DNA of 64,000 nucleotides from Rickettsiella grylli. Its GTDB lineage: Bacteria; Pseudomonadota; Gammaproteobacteria; Diplorickettsiales; Diplorickettsiaceae. The notes beneath the pieces are model-generated. The model had not been told where the DNA came from and did no database searches. It saw nothing but the letters and a program-made list of their open reading frames with translations. Positions 30,301 to 41,000 of the stretch are shown in pieces; the stretch's first letter is position 1; each line of letters opens with the position of its first letter. Location of the stretch: the NCBI RefSeq assembly GCF_000168295.1, contig NZ_AAQJ02000001.1:399001-463000 (forward strand). Direction: 5' to 3'. Made by a program: the position numbers and the translations under genes.

Positions 30301-33300
30301 GAAAAAACACAACTACTTTTTTGGCATTGGCAATTTTCATTTAAAAAGGATCCAGAAGTATTTTTCCACTACATGCATTTTTTAATCTATATGGTAGAAC
30401 ATAAGGATCTCATTGGCAGCTTGTTGTTGGGTCATCCGGAAAAAATACTTTTTGATAATTTAATCCTTAAAAGTGAAAAAGAGCGTCATTATTTCGTTGA
30501 TTTAGCCTACCTGAAATTTCCAAAGGAAAAATTTCTTAACTTTGCAGGAGATGCAATAGCCTACTATATCAAATGTGGTTTATTTTTCTCTTTATCGGAA
30601 ATACTCAATTATCTCGAAAAAAATTGGTCTATAAATAGTTTTTCTAAGGAAAATATTAAATATATTACCGAATATGTTAATAATATGACTTCCAAAATAA
30701 AACTAAAACGATTTTCGACAAATCCTGTAAAAAAAGAAGCGCAAAAAAAAGCGGTTTTACTTTTTTATGAATTTAATTATAAAATATTTGGGAATATGCT
30801 TTTTAAATATGATAGCTGCTCATTTCATAGTTTAAAGAGAAGTATTTGTTTATTATCTGAACCGGATCGACATAAGTTCAAAGAACTTAGAGAGCAATCT
30901 ATTAAATCTCACTTTAAAAAAGTAGAACAGATCGCTCGCTATATGAGCTCAGCGTTGATGACTAAAGATACCCTATCGGCCTTGATTCAAGGTCATTTTG
31001 ATGAAGTGGCTATGAATTTTGGATTAATAACTAGTAGTATCTTCTTTGGAAGTCTATCCAATAGTCTGTTCATCCAAGGAAAAAGCATTATTTCAGATGC
31101 AGAATTACTAAAAAAGAATTTAGGCTTGGAAAATAAAAAAGTACTCAGCATCTTATTCAATGAAAATGTATCTGCCGTGGGCAAAAGAAAATTTTTAGGT
31201 AAAGTGATGCAATCGGCTTCGCCATTTGTTGCGAAAGCTACCTCAATTTATTTTGCTTATAATCTTAAAAATGAAATACATGCTTACAAAATGGGAAATA
31301 AAGAGGTTCTTCCGAATATCATTTCAAATAGTGTTATTTTGAGTATCGATGGAATCGAAGCGACCATCGAGGCAGCTGAATTTCTTGGAATCATTGCTGA
31401 GATATCAGCCTTCACCGGTCCTCTCGGAGAAGGAATGGCGCTTGTTGTCTGGCTAGGAGCTGAAGGGTATGCAGCTGAACAACACGTTGAAGCCATTGAA
31501 AAATATGTGCATCTTTCTAGAGGAGAAAAATTTTTTGAGTTTTTACTGAGCACACTTCATCTAGCTCCTTTAGAATATATACAACTTAAAGCAAATAATG
31601 GGCAATTAGTCGAACGTGCGATTAATTTTTTAAAAGATAATACCGCTATTCAGTGGTATATTTTTCCTGCTTTTACCTTTGTAGAAGATACATGCAAAAT
31701 CCGCAAAGCTTTTTTAAAAGAAAAAATAAATTTTACTCTGGATGATTCTAATCCTGATCAACCTGCTGAGGGGGACTTATTTTGTTTATCCGCTGCTCCA
31801 CCATCTCTTCGTAATGAAAATATTAAAAAGAAATATTATGCATGTCATAAGACCTTAGGAGTAACCTATACGCTAAACAGAACAGGAAATGTGACGTTAT
31901 TCGATTTAGGAGAAGGAGAGGACGAAGTCATGGCGTTCTCTCATTCACCGACATTGTTTATCGTGCAAAACGGTAAAAAACAGTACATGGGGGGGGATAA
32001 TGGGAATGTATTTGATTTGCAAGGAGATTCAATTACAGGGAAATTTCAAGGCGGTCAGAAAACGGATATCCTACTTCTGGATAAATTTCATCCTACAGGC
32101 AGTGATTATGTGTTGCTTGATGCGGATAGGTTTTTATGCGGAAAAAACAAACCTGCTATGCAATCGATTCCGCTCATGTGTGATCCGAATGAAAGTAGAG
32201 TTCGAATCGATCTCATCGATCACATTTATGGACGAAAAAATGAAGCTGATATTTTATATCTCGATCAGGATGTTTGTTTTATTGATGGCTATGGGGGAAA
32301 AAATCAAACACATCCCGATAATTTTTTTATCACGCGTTCTTGTAATAATTTAGAATTGGTATTAAGAAATAATACATTAATCACATTTTTACCAAATCCA
32401 ACAATCGATTCGATTCGTTATCGAATTCCTTTCGGCGAGGTCGGTAAATCATGGATACATTGTTCTTCGGAAGACGACGACATTATTCAACAACGGTTTT
32501 TTTTTGAATATCCTTTTCAGAATATTGATAGTCTTGCGATTAAAAATAGTACGGTAGAAATTTCTATATTCGTTCATCGGGAAATCAATCATAAAACGTT
32601 TTCGCTCAGCATTTCAGACGCTTCAAGACTCTTGTCCAACCAAACCCACCCTATAGTACTGCGTTCCAATAACCTCTATTATTTGTTTAAAGATATTGAA
32701 ATAAAGTTAATCGATAAAGAACACGTATATGGAAAAGAAATCACCGCTAACAATCAAACACTGGATGAAAAAATTGGTTTATTTAAAACACTAGCTAATC
32801 GTTTAGAAAAAACGCTCTCTATTCAATTACTCAACAACATAACCCTATCCATAGGTCGAGAAAAAAAACATGAAATTTTTTATATCAACAGTGCCTATGA
32901 AAATCATTTGGTAGGGAATGGAGGTGAAAATGTTTATACTATTGTGCCTGATGAAAAAATAGTCTTTCCAGTTTCTAACATCGTTCTCTATGAAACCTCA
33001 AATGAAGATTCAAATGAGTTGGTCGAACGAATAGATACGTTAGATTTACGGGAAATAATAAAGAAATATAAACAAAGCTATTCAAACGCTGTTATCTCTT
33101 CAGATGTATTTCCCTCTGGAAATGATTTAATCTTAACCTTAAGTAATGCGATTTATGCGCTGATTCATCCTGATTCTTATGATGTAAACTGTTTTAAGCC
33201 ATGGCTGACGATAGAATTAAAAAACGCACTGTTTGATAATCGTCATTGGTATCAAAGACTGGATGTTTTTTTTGATATTTTGCCTAAAAATATAGTTCCA

Positions 33301-34560
33301 CTAGAGAATGAAGGTTGGTGTTTAGTCGCGGCACCTTTACTTTTTACTGCCGATAAAAAGATTATTGTCATCACTTCTCAAGATATAGAAGTGGATACTG
33401 AAATTCAGATATTGAAAAACATTGGAAACTATGACTTTTTTCGTGATGAAACCCATCTTATACTGACGAATGCCTTCGAAGTTTCAAATGATTACTGCAC
33501 GATTATCTGTCACAATTTTTATCAAGAATCAGAAATGAGAAAAAAAGTATTATCAGTCATTTTTAAATTTTATGACCAAGAAATTCATCCTAAGGACTAT
33601 CAAGAACAAATCGAGCATGCTGCGCATTTTCAACATTTATCTCAAATAATGACTACGAGTAATTTGAGTAGTATACTTACCCACACTTACTTAAATTCAG
33701 TAGGGATGAAGCGTCATCAGGAGGAGTTATCTCAACCACTCGTGCGCCGTAAACGTCAAACTTATCGAGAAGAAAAAATAGTAGCCAATACCATTCAAAG
33801 TTCGACGCGCACAAAGAAAAATTCTAAACAAGCCACTCAAATATTTTTTCATGATAGGAATCATTCTTCTCAATCGACTAGAATTGAGAAGGAAGATCGC
33901 ATCTTAGCGATGGCAGATGATTATCTCGAGAAATATGATAATTCCTTACGAAAGAACGCGTATCAGGCCACTAAAAAACAGCATCAGAAAAAAAATAAAA
34001 GTAAAGGTTTATTTTCACCTACGCAGAAAAAAGATAAATCCAAATCCAATAGAGTAAAGCATTCATTATTTAATCAAAAAAATAATAATAATTATTTACA
34101 ACCAATGACTCAAAATTACTTTGTTTCTAAAACATTAAAAGCATTCCCTAAATTGCAAACAGAAAAGCAGCCTCGGCTACCTATTTTTAAATTAGAATCA
34201 ACCAGTACAAAAGATAATTTCTTTAAAGATTCTTATTTTTATAAAAATAAGAATTTTACGAAAACAAATAAATTTTTATCTCATGAAAATTTAAAATTAG
34301 AGAGAACGCAGTCGATATATCCTAAATTAACGAAGAATCAATCGAGTTCAAAAAAATCGAATATGCATTCTTTATCGGTACATACCCCGCCTAATATTCA
34401 CAATACACTTATTTTTTTAGATTTTCTTGTTAGAAAATCTTTAAGAAATCCCATTTTACCCTTTTCTTTGGACAAAAAATTAAACAAAAACATAAAAAAA
34501 GCTATAATGAAAAAAGTTAAACTTAATAATCGAACCTATTTTAATTCATCAATTTCCTAA
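27373..34560 (+). CDS. Giant CE-clan protease/STAND NTPase protein, toxin-like
   Basis: A 2395-aa protein. Residues about 50-240 match an Ulp1/SENP-like (CE clan) cysteine protease: His123 (HW), Asp142, Gln175 and Cys181 in QKDGFNCGLW. Residues 282-350 hold two hydrophobic segments. Residues about 600-840 form an NB-ARC/STAND NTPase: FSGR entry, Walker A GLGGIGKT (662-669), Walker B LFIFDN (Asp743), TSR (769-771), GLPLA (820-824); helical repeats follow. Hydrophobic segment about 1315-1366 and a Gly/Asp-rich beta region about 1460-1680 recall large pore-forming toxins (TcdA/TcdB pore or LifA-like). The tail after 2110 is basic and Ser/Asn/Gln-rich with RRKR at 2125-2128. GTG start with AAAGGA upstream. 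No signal peptide. Probably an effector or toxin; function unproven. Confidence 0.75.
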   Translation: MLQIGNETQQFYRYSKLSPLMEIEHSNKQKNSSQIKRAPSVNTLVEATAKNDFSYWLSQEDIADIARIEFNQFRSRAENNAEFEILGSMAQLSSTVESFQKKIKANKWNKALLTLIMNLENLHWVTLLISYKNNNYVAYYVDSKNNPIPQNYFKLLFNQYLVHPIINVNSGYMQQKDGFNCGLWALENAVDLNAMFDHNEPLDWLSKALRRVRDENYFEGKRILLSEKIAKDPLWKERHLDFFRPNKISKKSQLFDDSTTLDKVTHDSKRLKGSPNQEEKVAALLDVFVTTFLSFFLKNIGIYHLLAKEKRLTEEALKAEIKTGATGALFGVYIADSLVGLIPALVASLRAISGKYYISKDKAQKITHFFSNVELVNLDSLLTEVAVDIFYSFESQFMQVTDKAGEKVAIEKLAEDAVERIFNAINKLYDVNSGFSKQLLEEGVLKGASEKFFDPNIKEIALTTSGYMILNKEGKKINTSKLYEHTGLVELGANNQPNKFYATKKYSRHRYGYRRLFDWEKEANGELKKNLKEQYVNDQFLQAHDISQFFLRRYSYVLSQETNQAEAARLLYKIKNYQFPQPVIKEQTNKKSIYFNLRKSVKNFSGRIEILTTLHHTLISERTIAIVPNWSALSISSDKNIAATSGSDSSSASSGSLLSISGLGGIGKTQLALRYAELYAHHYDHNVLWIDAETVENINYSFKKLSKKLEISISDYGQEKTLEEIVENAYAYFSDRKSLFIFDNVENYRAIETYLPKTRPDNKPTVLITSRYANWDNVATTMKLNVFTEHETQELIQKSLGLQENTPLEIILQLNQLLQGLPLALQQALAYIKLQRVSDSLFSFKDYIELYKEKKKELLNFDFKKYSNDPYLETVFTTWLITLCKIKSNPRGEDAIEILNIMAYLNPDSISIKKFDYLNKIYFPKLFDLPSITFLLSSYSMIHSHGKENVYAIHRLVQQVIRINLEENQEKFKALVEKTQLLFWHWQFSFKKDPEVFFHYMHFLIYMVEHKDLIGSLLLGHPEKILFDNLILKSEKERHYFVDLAYLKFPKEKFLNFAGDAIAYYIKCGLFFSLSEILNYLEKNWSINSFSKENIKYITEYVNNMTSKIKLKRFSTNPVKKEAQKKAVLLFYEFNYKIFGNMLFKYDSCSFHSLKRSICLLSEPDRHKFKELREQSIKSHFKKVEQIARYMSSALMTKDTLSALIQGHFDEVAMNFGLITSSIFFGSLSNSLFIQGKSIISDAELLKKNLGLENKKVLSILFNENVSAVGKRKFLGKVMQSASPFVAKATSIYFAYNLKNEIHAYKMGNKEVLPNIISNSVILSIDGIEATIEAAEFLGIIAEISAFTGPLGEGMALVVWLGAEGYAAEQHVEAIEKYVHLSRGEKFFEFLLSTLHLAPLEYIQLKANNGQLVERAINFLKDNTAIQWYIFPAFTFVEDTCKIRKAFLKEKINFTLDDSNPDQPAEGDLFCLSAAPPSLRNENIKKKYYACHKTLGVTYTLNRTGNVTLFDLGEGEDEVMAFSHSPTLFIVQNGKKQYMGGDNGNVFDLQGDSITGKFQGGQKTDILLLDKFHPTGSDYVLLDADRFLCGKNKPAMQSIPLMCDPNESRVRIDLIDHIYGRKNEADILYLDQDVCFIDGYGGKNQTHPDNFFITRSCNNLELVLRNNTLITFLPNPTIDSIRYRIPFGEVGKSWIHCSSEDDDIIQQRFFFEYPFQNIDSLAIKNSTVEISIFVHREINHKTFSLSISDASRLLSNQTHPIVLRSNNLYYLFKDIEIKLIDKEHVYGKEITANNQTLDEKIGLFKTLANRLEKTLSIQLLNNITLSIGREKKHEIFYINSAYENHLVGNGGENVYTIVPDEKIVFPVSNIVLYETSNEDSNELVERIDTLDLREIIKKYKQSYSNAVISSDVFPSGNDLILTLSNAIYALIHPDSYDVNCFKPWLTIELKNALFDNRHWYQRLDVFFDILPKNIVPLENEGWCLVAAPLLFTADKKIIVITSQDIEVDTEIQILKNIGNYDFFRDETHLILTNAFEVSNDYCTIICHNFYQESEMRKKVLSVIFKFYDQEIHPKDYQEQIEHAAHFQHLSQIMTTSNLSSILTHTYLNSVGMKRHQEELSQPLVRRKRQTYREEKIVANTIQSSTRTKKNSKQATQIFFHDRNHSSQSTRIEKEDRILAMADDYLEKYDNSLRKNAYQATKKQHQKKNKSKGLFSPTQKKDKSKSNRVKHSLFNQKNNNNYLQPMTQNYFVSKTLKAFPKLQTEKQPRLPIFKLESTSTKDNFFKDSYFYKNKNFTKTNKFLSHENLKLERTQSIYPKLTKNQSSSKKSNMHSLSVHTPPNIHNTLIFLDFLVRKSLRNPILPFSLDKKLNKNIKKAIMKKVKLNNRTYFNSSIS

Positions 34561-35055
34561 AATAGTCTGTAACCTATAAAATTTACTTTGTATGCTTGAA
34601 TACTCCCGATTCTGAATAATAAGTACAGGTCTAGTCTTCCCGGGTTCCGTACCTTTTAGTTGGGGTTGAGATTTACATCATATATTGTTAGCTTTCATAG
34701 ATATATCTTAATAAAAATGTCGTGAGTATTATTCATTCGGACGAAATTAAATAGTATTAGCCAAAATTTCATTCAAAAAAACTATAGCAAGATCACTCGT
34801 ATCATCCTCTGACAGCGAGGTGATATCAATAATAGAATAAGGTCTTAAGTAAATCTTTAATGATAATGCGGAAGAAGTAGAGATTATCGTTGACTATGAG
34901 GAAAATTTTTTATGTTGACTACAAATAGAGCGCTATTTACAGATGATCTTTTTTAAAGAACGTGAATAATTGGGTAATTACTAATTGAGTTTTTTTAAAA
35001 ATTCCTATATTTTATTTTTACTTTTATTTTAATAAATTTAAAAGGAAAAATAATA
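34561..35055. other. Spacer between the giant genes with Rpn remnant
   Basis: No gene. The stretch 34797-34858 is a remnant of the Rpn-family gene seen at 26435-26498 (ctgacagcg.ggtgatatcaataat is nearly identical), here with small indels and no reading frame. The last 60 bases are extremely AT-rich and end in AAAGGAAA, the ribosome binding site of the second giant gene. Confidence 0.65.
34797..34858 (-). pseudogene. Short Rpn-family gene remnant
   Basis: About 62 bp that match the coding region of the truncated Rpn gene at 26435-26498 with a handful of differences, including a deletion near 34802. On the minus strand it would correspond to the IDITALSDDAIRG segment. It is all that is left of another copy and lies between the two giant paralogues. 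Confidence 0.7.
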
Positions 35056-38000
35056 ATGGAATTTCTTAAATCTGATAAGTCGCGTAAAGTAGCCAATGCA
35101 GGTAACCTTCTTGTTAAGGTTAAAAATAGATCGAACCACACTTCTTCTTTAAAAGCACGATCGAAACGATCGGATATTAATCATTTTGTCAAAGCAACAC
35201 GTCAGGGATTATACACATATTGGTTCACGTTGGAAGAAGTGGCTTATATTGCTCGTTTGGAATACAATTATTTTAATGATTTAAACCGAAAATCAATAAC
35301 CTCTTTTCAAACGTATAATTCATTAGAACCATTAATTAATGAAATAACTACTTTTCAACGGCAGGCTAAGCAAACAGGCAACGCGCGCGAGACACTGATC
35401 GTTAATCTGGGATATGCCCATTGGATTGCTATCGTCCTTTTTTATCAAAAAAAACATCAAAAAAATTTGAAACTTTATTATATCGATTCCTTAAATTATC
35501 CATTACCTCCCGAAGTGCAAACATTTTTACAAACGGAAAGTATTTTATTAAATGATTTAAGTCACACGTTATATCCACACATTAATAATAGTAATGTGGG
35601 ATTGTGGGTATTAGATATTGTTGAAAATATACATAAAATGTTAGATAACGAGATAAGTCTAGAGGATATGAAAATAATTTTTTCTTATCTTCCTCAACAA
35701 TATGATAGTCACTATTTTAAGGAAAAAAGAAAAAATTTAGCTCAAAAAATCAGTGAGTCCACCGAAAAAGTAGCCGATGCTTGGCCAGAACATTCCAAAA
35801 AAGCGTTTTTGAGTGGAATAGACCATCAGTCAAACGTAAAAAAACCGAAAATTGAATTAGAAAATGAAATCGTTCGACGTCGTCTAAGTTTATTTGTTGA
35901 AACCTATATCACCTATTTTTCTAAGATGCTAGGCGTTTATCATGTGATTGCGAAAGGAGATGCATTAAATTTAGAAAATTTAAAAATGGAATTAAAAATA
36001 GGTGCAACGGCTGGATTATTAGGAATAGCAATAGCCGAAGGAGTAGCCGGATCAATTCCTTCTTTGGTAGGAACAATTCGCTCCATTAGCGCCCATTATT
36101 ATTTATCACCGAAAGATAAAGCACGTAAAATTACAAAAGCGTTTGAAAATATATTACCGGGTGAATTAAGTTACTTATTAGCCATTGTTGCCGTAGAAAT
36201 TTTTCATAGTTTTGAAAGCCAGTTTATGTCGATAACCGATAAGGGAGGCTATCACGTGGCTATGGAAAGACTAGCAGAAAATGCCGTAGTGAGAACGCTA
36301 AATTATATTGTAACCTCTGCACCTGAATATCCTTTGATTCCTCGAATAGTGACCCGTAGATTACTGAGCGCAGGCGTTATTTTTGGAAGTTCTGAAAAAT
36401 TATTTGATCCCAGTATTAAAAAATTACGTATTTTTTCAGCGGGTGCCAGTATTTTAGATATTCATGGGGAACCAGTTAACATCGATAGTTTATATAAACA
36501 AGTGGGTATTCGCATTTTTAATAAAGAAACGCAGAAAACTCATTTTTATACGTTGAAAAAAAATCGAAATAGCGCGTACGGCTATCGAACACCATTGTTT
36601 TGGGAAAAACAAGACAATGGCGATCTGAAAGAAATTTTTAAATCAGATTATCAAGAACAAATGCTGCCATTACCCGAATCGAAAAATCGATTGGAGTATG
36701 TGCTCTGGAATTATAAGTATTTTTTAAAAGAAGAGACAATTGAACACGATGCGAAAGCGATTTTATCCCAACTAAAGAAATCTGACTCAACGAATCAAAA
36801 AACAATTATTTCACATCATGGACCTGTTCTTTTTAATTTACGGAGATCCATCAGTAATTTTAGTGGTAGAAAAGAAATATTGAATAAATTGCATCAGTTA
36901 TTGATCGCCTCGCACTCGAATATGGCGGTCATTTCGCAGGCGTTGTCTGATTTGACGTTGGACTCGTTACCACATCCCACGCAGAGTGATCAAACCGCAT
37001 TAAGTGGTTTAGGTGGAATAGGGAAAACTCAGCTTGCTTTGCGCTATGCCGAATTATACGCACGTCACTATGATAATAATGTCATTTGGATCAATGCCGA
37101 TACCAAAGGTGACATTAAAAACGCGTTTAAAAATCTAGCAAAAAAATTAACTATATCTGACAAAAACTCTTTTGGAAATAGCAGAGATTTTGATGAATTA
37201 TTATTTGATGTTTACTGCTATTTTTCTAATAAGAAAAGTCTTTTTATTTTTGATAATGTCAAAAACTACCAAGAATTTGAGGAGTTTTTACCGAAAAATA
37301 TAATCGGAAATATTCCCGTTATATTAATAACGTCTCGTTTTCATTATTGGAAAAATAGAGCGCAGGTTTTATTACTGGATGTATTCAATGAAAAAGAAGC
37401 GATTGATTTTATAAAAACCGAATTAACTATTGATGTACATCAACACGCTATAAAAATAAAAGAACTGATTACCTTACTTCAAAATTTTCCGTTGGCGTTA
37501 CAACAAGCCGTAACCTATATTAATCTGCAAAAAACAGTTGATAATCACTTTGGAATTGATCATTATATAACGCTTTTTAAAACGAATGGAGAAAAAATAC
37601 TTAATTTCGACTTTTCAAATTATAATCAAGACCCTTATCTTAAAACTGTCTTTATTACCTGGGAAATTACATTAGAAGCCATAAAAAATACGAAAAATAT
37701 CGGTGAAAAAGCACTCGCTATTTTAAATATTATGAGTTATTTATATCCGGATAATATTGCAAATGATTTATTTCTAACGTTGTATAGCCGTGAGGAAATA
37801 GCTCAAGCGATTCATCTACTAAAAAGTTATTCGATGATTAGTACCGGAAGTCAACCGGATATTTCGATTGTTCACCGGTTAGTCCAAACAGTCGTTCGCC
37901 TTAATCTTGAAAAAAATCCTGTTGCCGTAGAACAAAACGCTAAAAATATAATTCAGCTTACACAAAACTACTATTTAAGTCGGGATATAGGGCTCCATTA

Positions 38001-41000
38001 TATTTATTTCTTATTACATATGGTTCGGTACGATAAAATTGCTTATCGTCTTGGACTCGGTATTACGCGAAGTCATGCAATAGATGTTATTATTTTAGCG
38101 AATTATAATATTGGAGTCGTTTATTTTTATGATGCGGCACATTTAATATTAACTGAAAAAGAATACTGTCAATTTATGGGAGAAGCATTATTTTTATATA
38201 TAAAACACGGGCTTTTATTTCTTTTATCGGAAACAATCAGCTACTTAGAAAAACAATTAAAAGAAGGGCTAATGACTCGGTTGATGGTCTTGACCATAAT
38301 CGATTATCGTTATCGAGCGGCTAATCAATATCCATACTCTGCGTGGTTATGCATTGAGGATACTTATTTGTTAGAAAGACAAATGATAAGCACCCATTTA
38401 CTATTAAAATTTCAAAGAAAAATTTCTGCTTCTTGTGACCGTAAAGAACGTCAATCAAGAGACGTTTTATGCCACATATCGGATAAGCAATCTAAACCAG
38501 TACTCGTTCAACGGCATTTACAATGGGTAGTCCAATTAAGCCATGTAACCTCATCAAAATTGCTCAATGAAGATAATGTATTGAATTTATTAAAAGGAAA
38601 ATGGGATCAGGTGGCTTTAAACATTGAAATAATGGCAGAAAATAAATTTTTTACGAAAATTTCTAATCTCTTATTGAACTCAGAGGCCGTCACCTCTACC
38701 AGAAAAAATCTAATAGCGAATTCAAGTGTTAATCATTCAATAATATTAGAGAATTTTTATAAGCAACAAGCACATTCAGATAATGATAAATCATTATTAA
38801 CATATATTAAAAAATTGAGTAAACCTTTTATAAAGTATAGTGGGTCTAATTTAGGCAATAGTTATAAGTTTTCGAAAGATTTAAAAACACTACAAAGAGA
38901 AAAAAAATTAAGAGCGATAGAAGAAAACAATCTAAGCGTACCATTTAATACCTTAGCAGGCGTTGCCATACCAGAAATGAGTAATCGTCAATTGAATCTC
39001 GATATAGAAATGTTATTTTCGCTTATCGAAGATGGGATAGGCCTGGCGGAAGGGTTCACTGAAACTATTGCGGCAGCAACCGCGTTAAAGAATGCGATTG
39101 AACGTAGTTTTAATAGCATTAAACAGGTTGAGCGTTATATTCACCTGAGTAGCGAAGAAAAATTGATAATTGCTTTTCGTTCTTTCGCACATTTTGATCC
39201 TCCTGGTTATTTGAAGGGGAAAACTACTAATAATCAGCTCGTCAAAAACGCGCTTCTTTTTTTAAATCAGATGAATTCAATTCAGCGTTATGTTTTTCCA
39301 GCCGTTGATTCATCGTTACAAGTAGCTCAAGATAATCAAGTTTTTTTACAGGAAAAAGAGTTGATTAAAGTCGATTCGGTGATGCCTGATCAATTAACAG
39401 ATGAAAATGCTTCTCTCTTTTGTTTATCGGGTCTATTAAAAAATGAGTCTTACGTAAAATCGTCACAATGGGTTTATATAGAGCCTTATCCTCCATTTAT
39501 GTCACCGACTTTAGTGAATTCTTACGTTTGCAAAGGCGCAATAGGTGTTGAGTTGACTAAAAATAGAACAGAGAATACCGTGTTAATTGCCTTAGGTGAT
39601 GGGAAGGATGAGGCCATAGGTGTTGTTGATCAATTCAATATTTTTTTGGTTAATAATGGTCATAAAAATTTTAAAGGGGGAGAAGTTGGAAATTTATTCA
39701 TTATGCAAGGAGAGAATACAACAGGAAAGCTAGAGGGAGGAAAGGGGGCGAATAGTATTCTTTTAGAAAACTTTTCACGCGATGAAACAGTCGTTTTACT
39801 GAATAATGAAGGATTACTGTGTGAGCAAGCTAAGCTTAAGAATTATAATTGTGTCAAAGGTCTTCAATTGGTTCATATTCAACGCATTTATGGTCGAAAA
39901 GAATTAAAAGAGGTTATTTTTGTCAATAGAGATATTCAATATGTTGATGGGTTTTCTGGAAAATCGGAGGATGAACGCGACTATATTTATTTGACGCGTT
40001 ACCTAACGTCTCCTTTAGAGATCGTGTTAAGACCGAAAACCGTGATCTATGCTTTTCAACTGAATTCTTTTTTAAATATACCTATACCCGTCATTAATTA
40101 TAAACTGAATCGACAAAACGGTAATTTGTCGCTCTTTATCCGTTCTGAAGAACCCATTCAGCATCGATTTAAAATTGAATTTTCTTTACAAGCACTCGAT
40201 AGAATAATTTTCCTGGACAATGAAATGTATTTTATTTTTCGCAATGAAAATAGTTTTTTTAATCTACATATTTCTGATTGGTTTGGCACTATTCAATTAT
40301 CGGTTATTCGATGCTTTTTTGAGTCTCAACACGTGCTTCGATTGGTCAATACCAACTCTCTTTATATTCAAGAATTTGGCGTTTATGCTATAGATTCCTT
40401 AAAGGAATTCTATAGCCATTTAGCGCAGCGTTTACAGATGATATTACACGTTTTTGTGGTGTCTCTCAAAAAAATGCTACAGGTCGGTTATGCGGGTCAA
40501 CCGGTTATCCTTTATAGTGAACCTTTATTAAAGAATTATTTAATCAGCCAAGGGGATCAAACCGTTTATTTAATTAAACCGCCCCGTCAAGGAATCGACT
40601 ATCCTATGCATGAAATTATTATTTTTGCTTTAGGAAATAAAAATGGATTAAATATGCTTGATTTACGTGAAGTGTGCGAACAAGTGCGACGGAGTTGTTC
40701 TCACCTCATGATAACCACTGAAATAATACAGCAGGGGTATCATTTAATACTTCGATTGAAGATTGATCACGAATGGTTGTCTCCTACTTATTGTTCTCGA
40801 TCAAAGAGTAGGTGGTCTATTCTTACCATAAAATTACACGATGCATTAATCGATAACAACTACCAGCATGTAGAGATTCTTTTACAGAGCGGTTCATTTA
40901 GGATTGCTTTCGATGAACAAGCCGTACGTTGGTATTTGCGGACTTATCCTTTGGTTTTCAGTCATGAAAAATCCATTATTGTGTTGACTCAACAGGATCT

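Noticed and set aside
32000-32353. 117-codon + strand frame inside the first giant gene
   Set aside because: Out of frame with the open giant coding sequence, whose paralogue is conserved over the same stretch.
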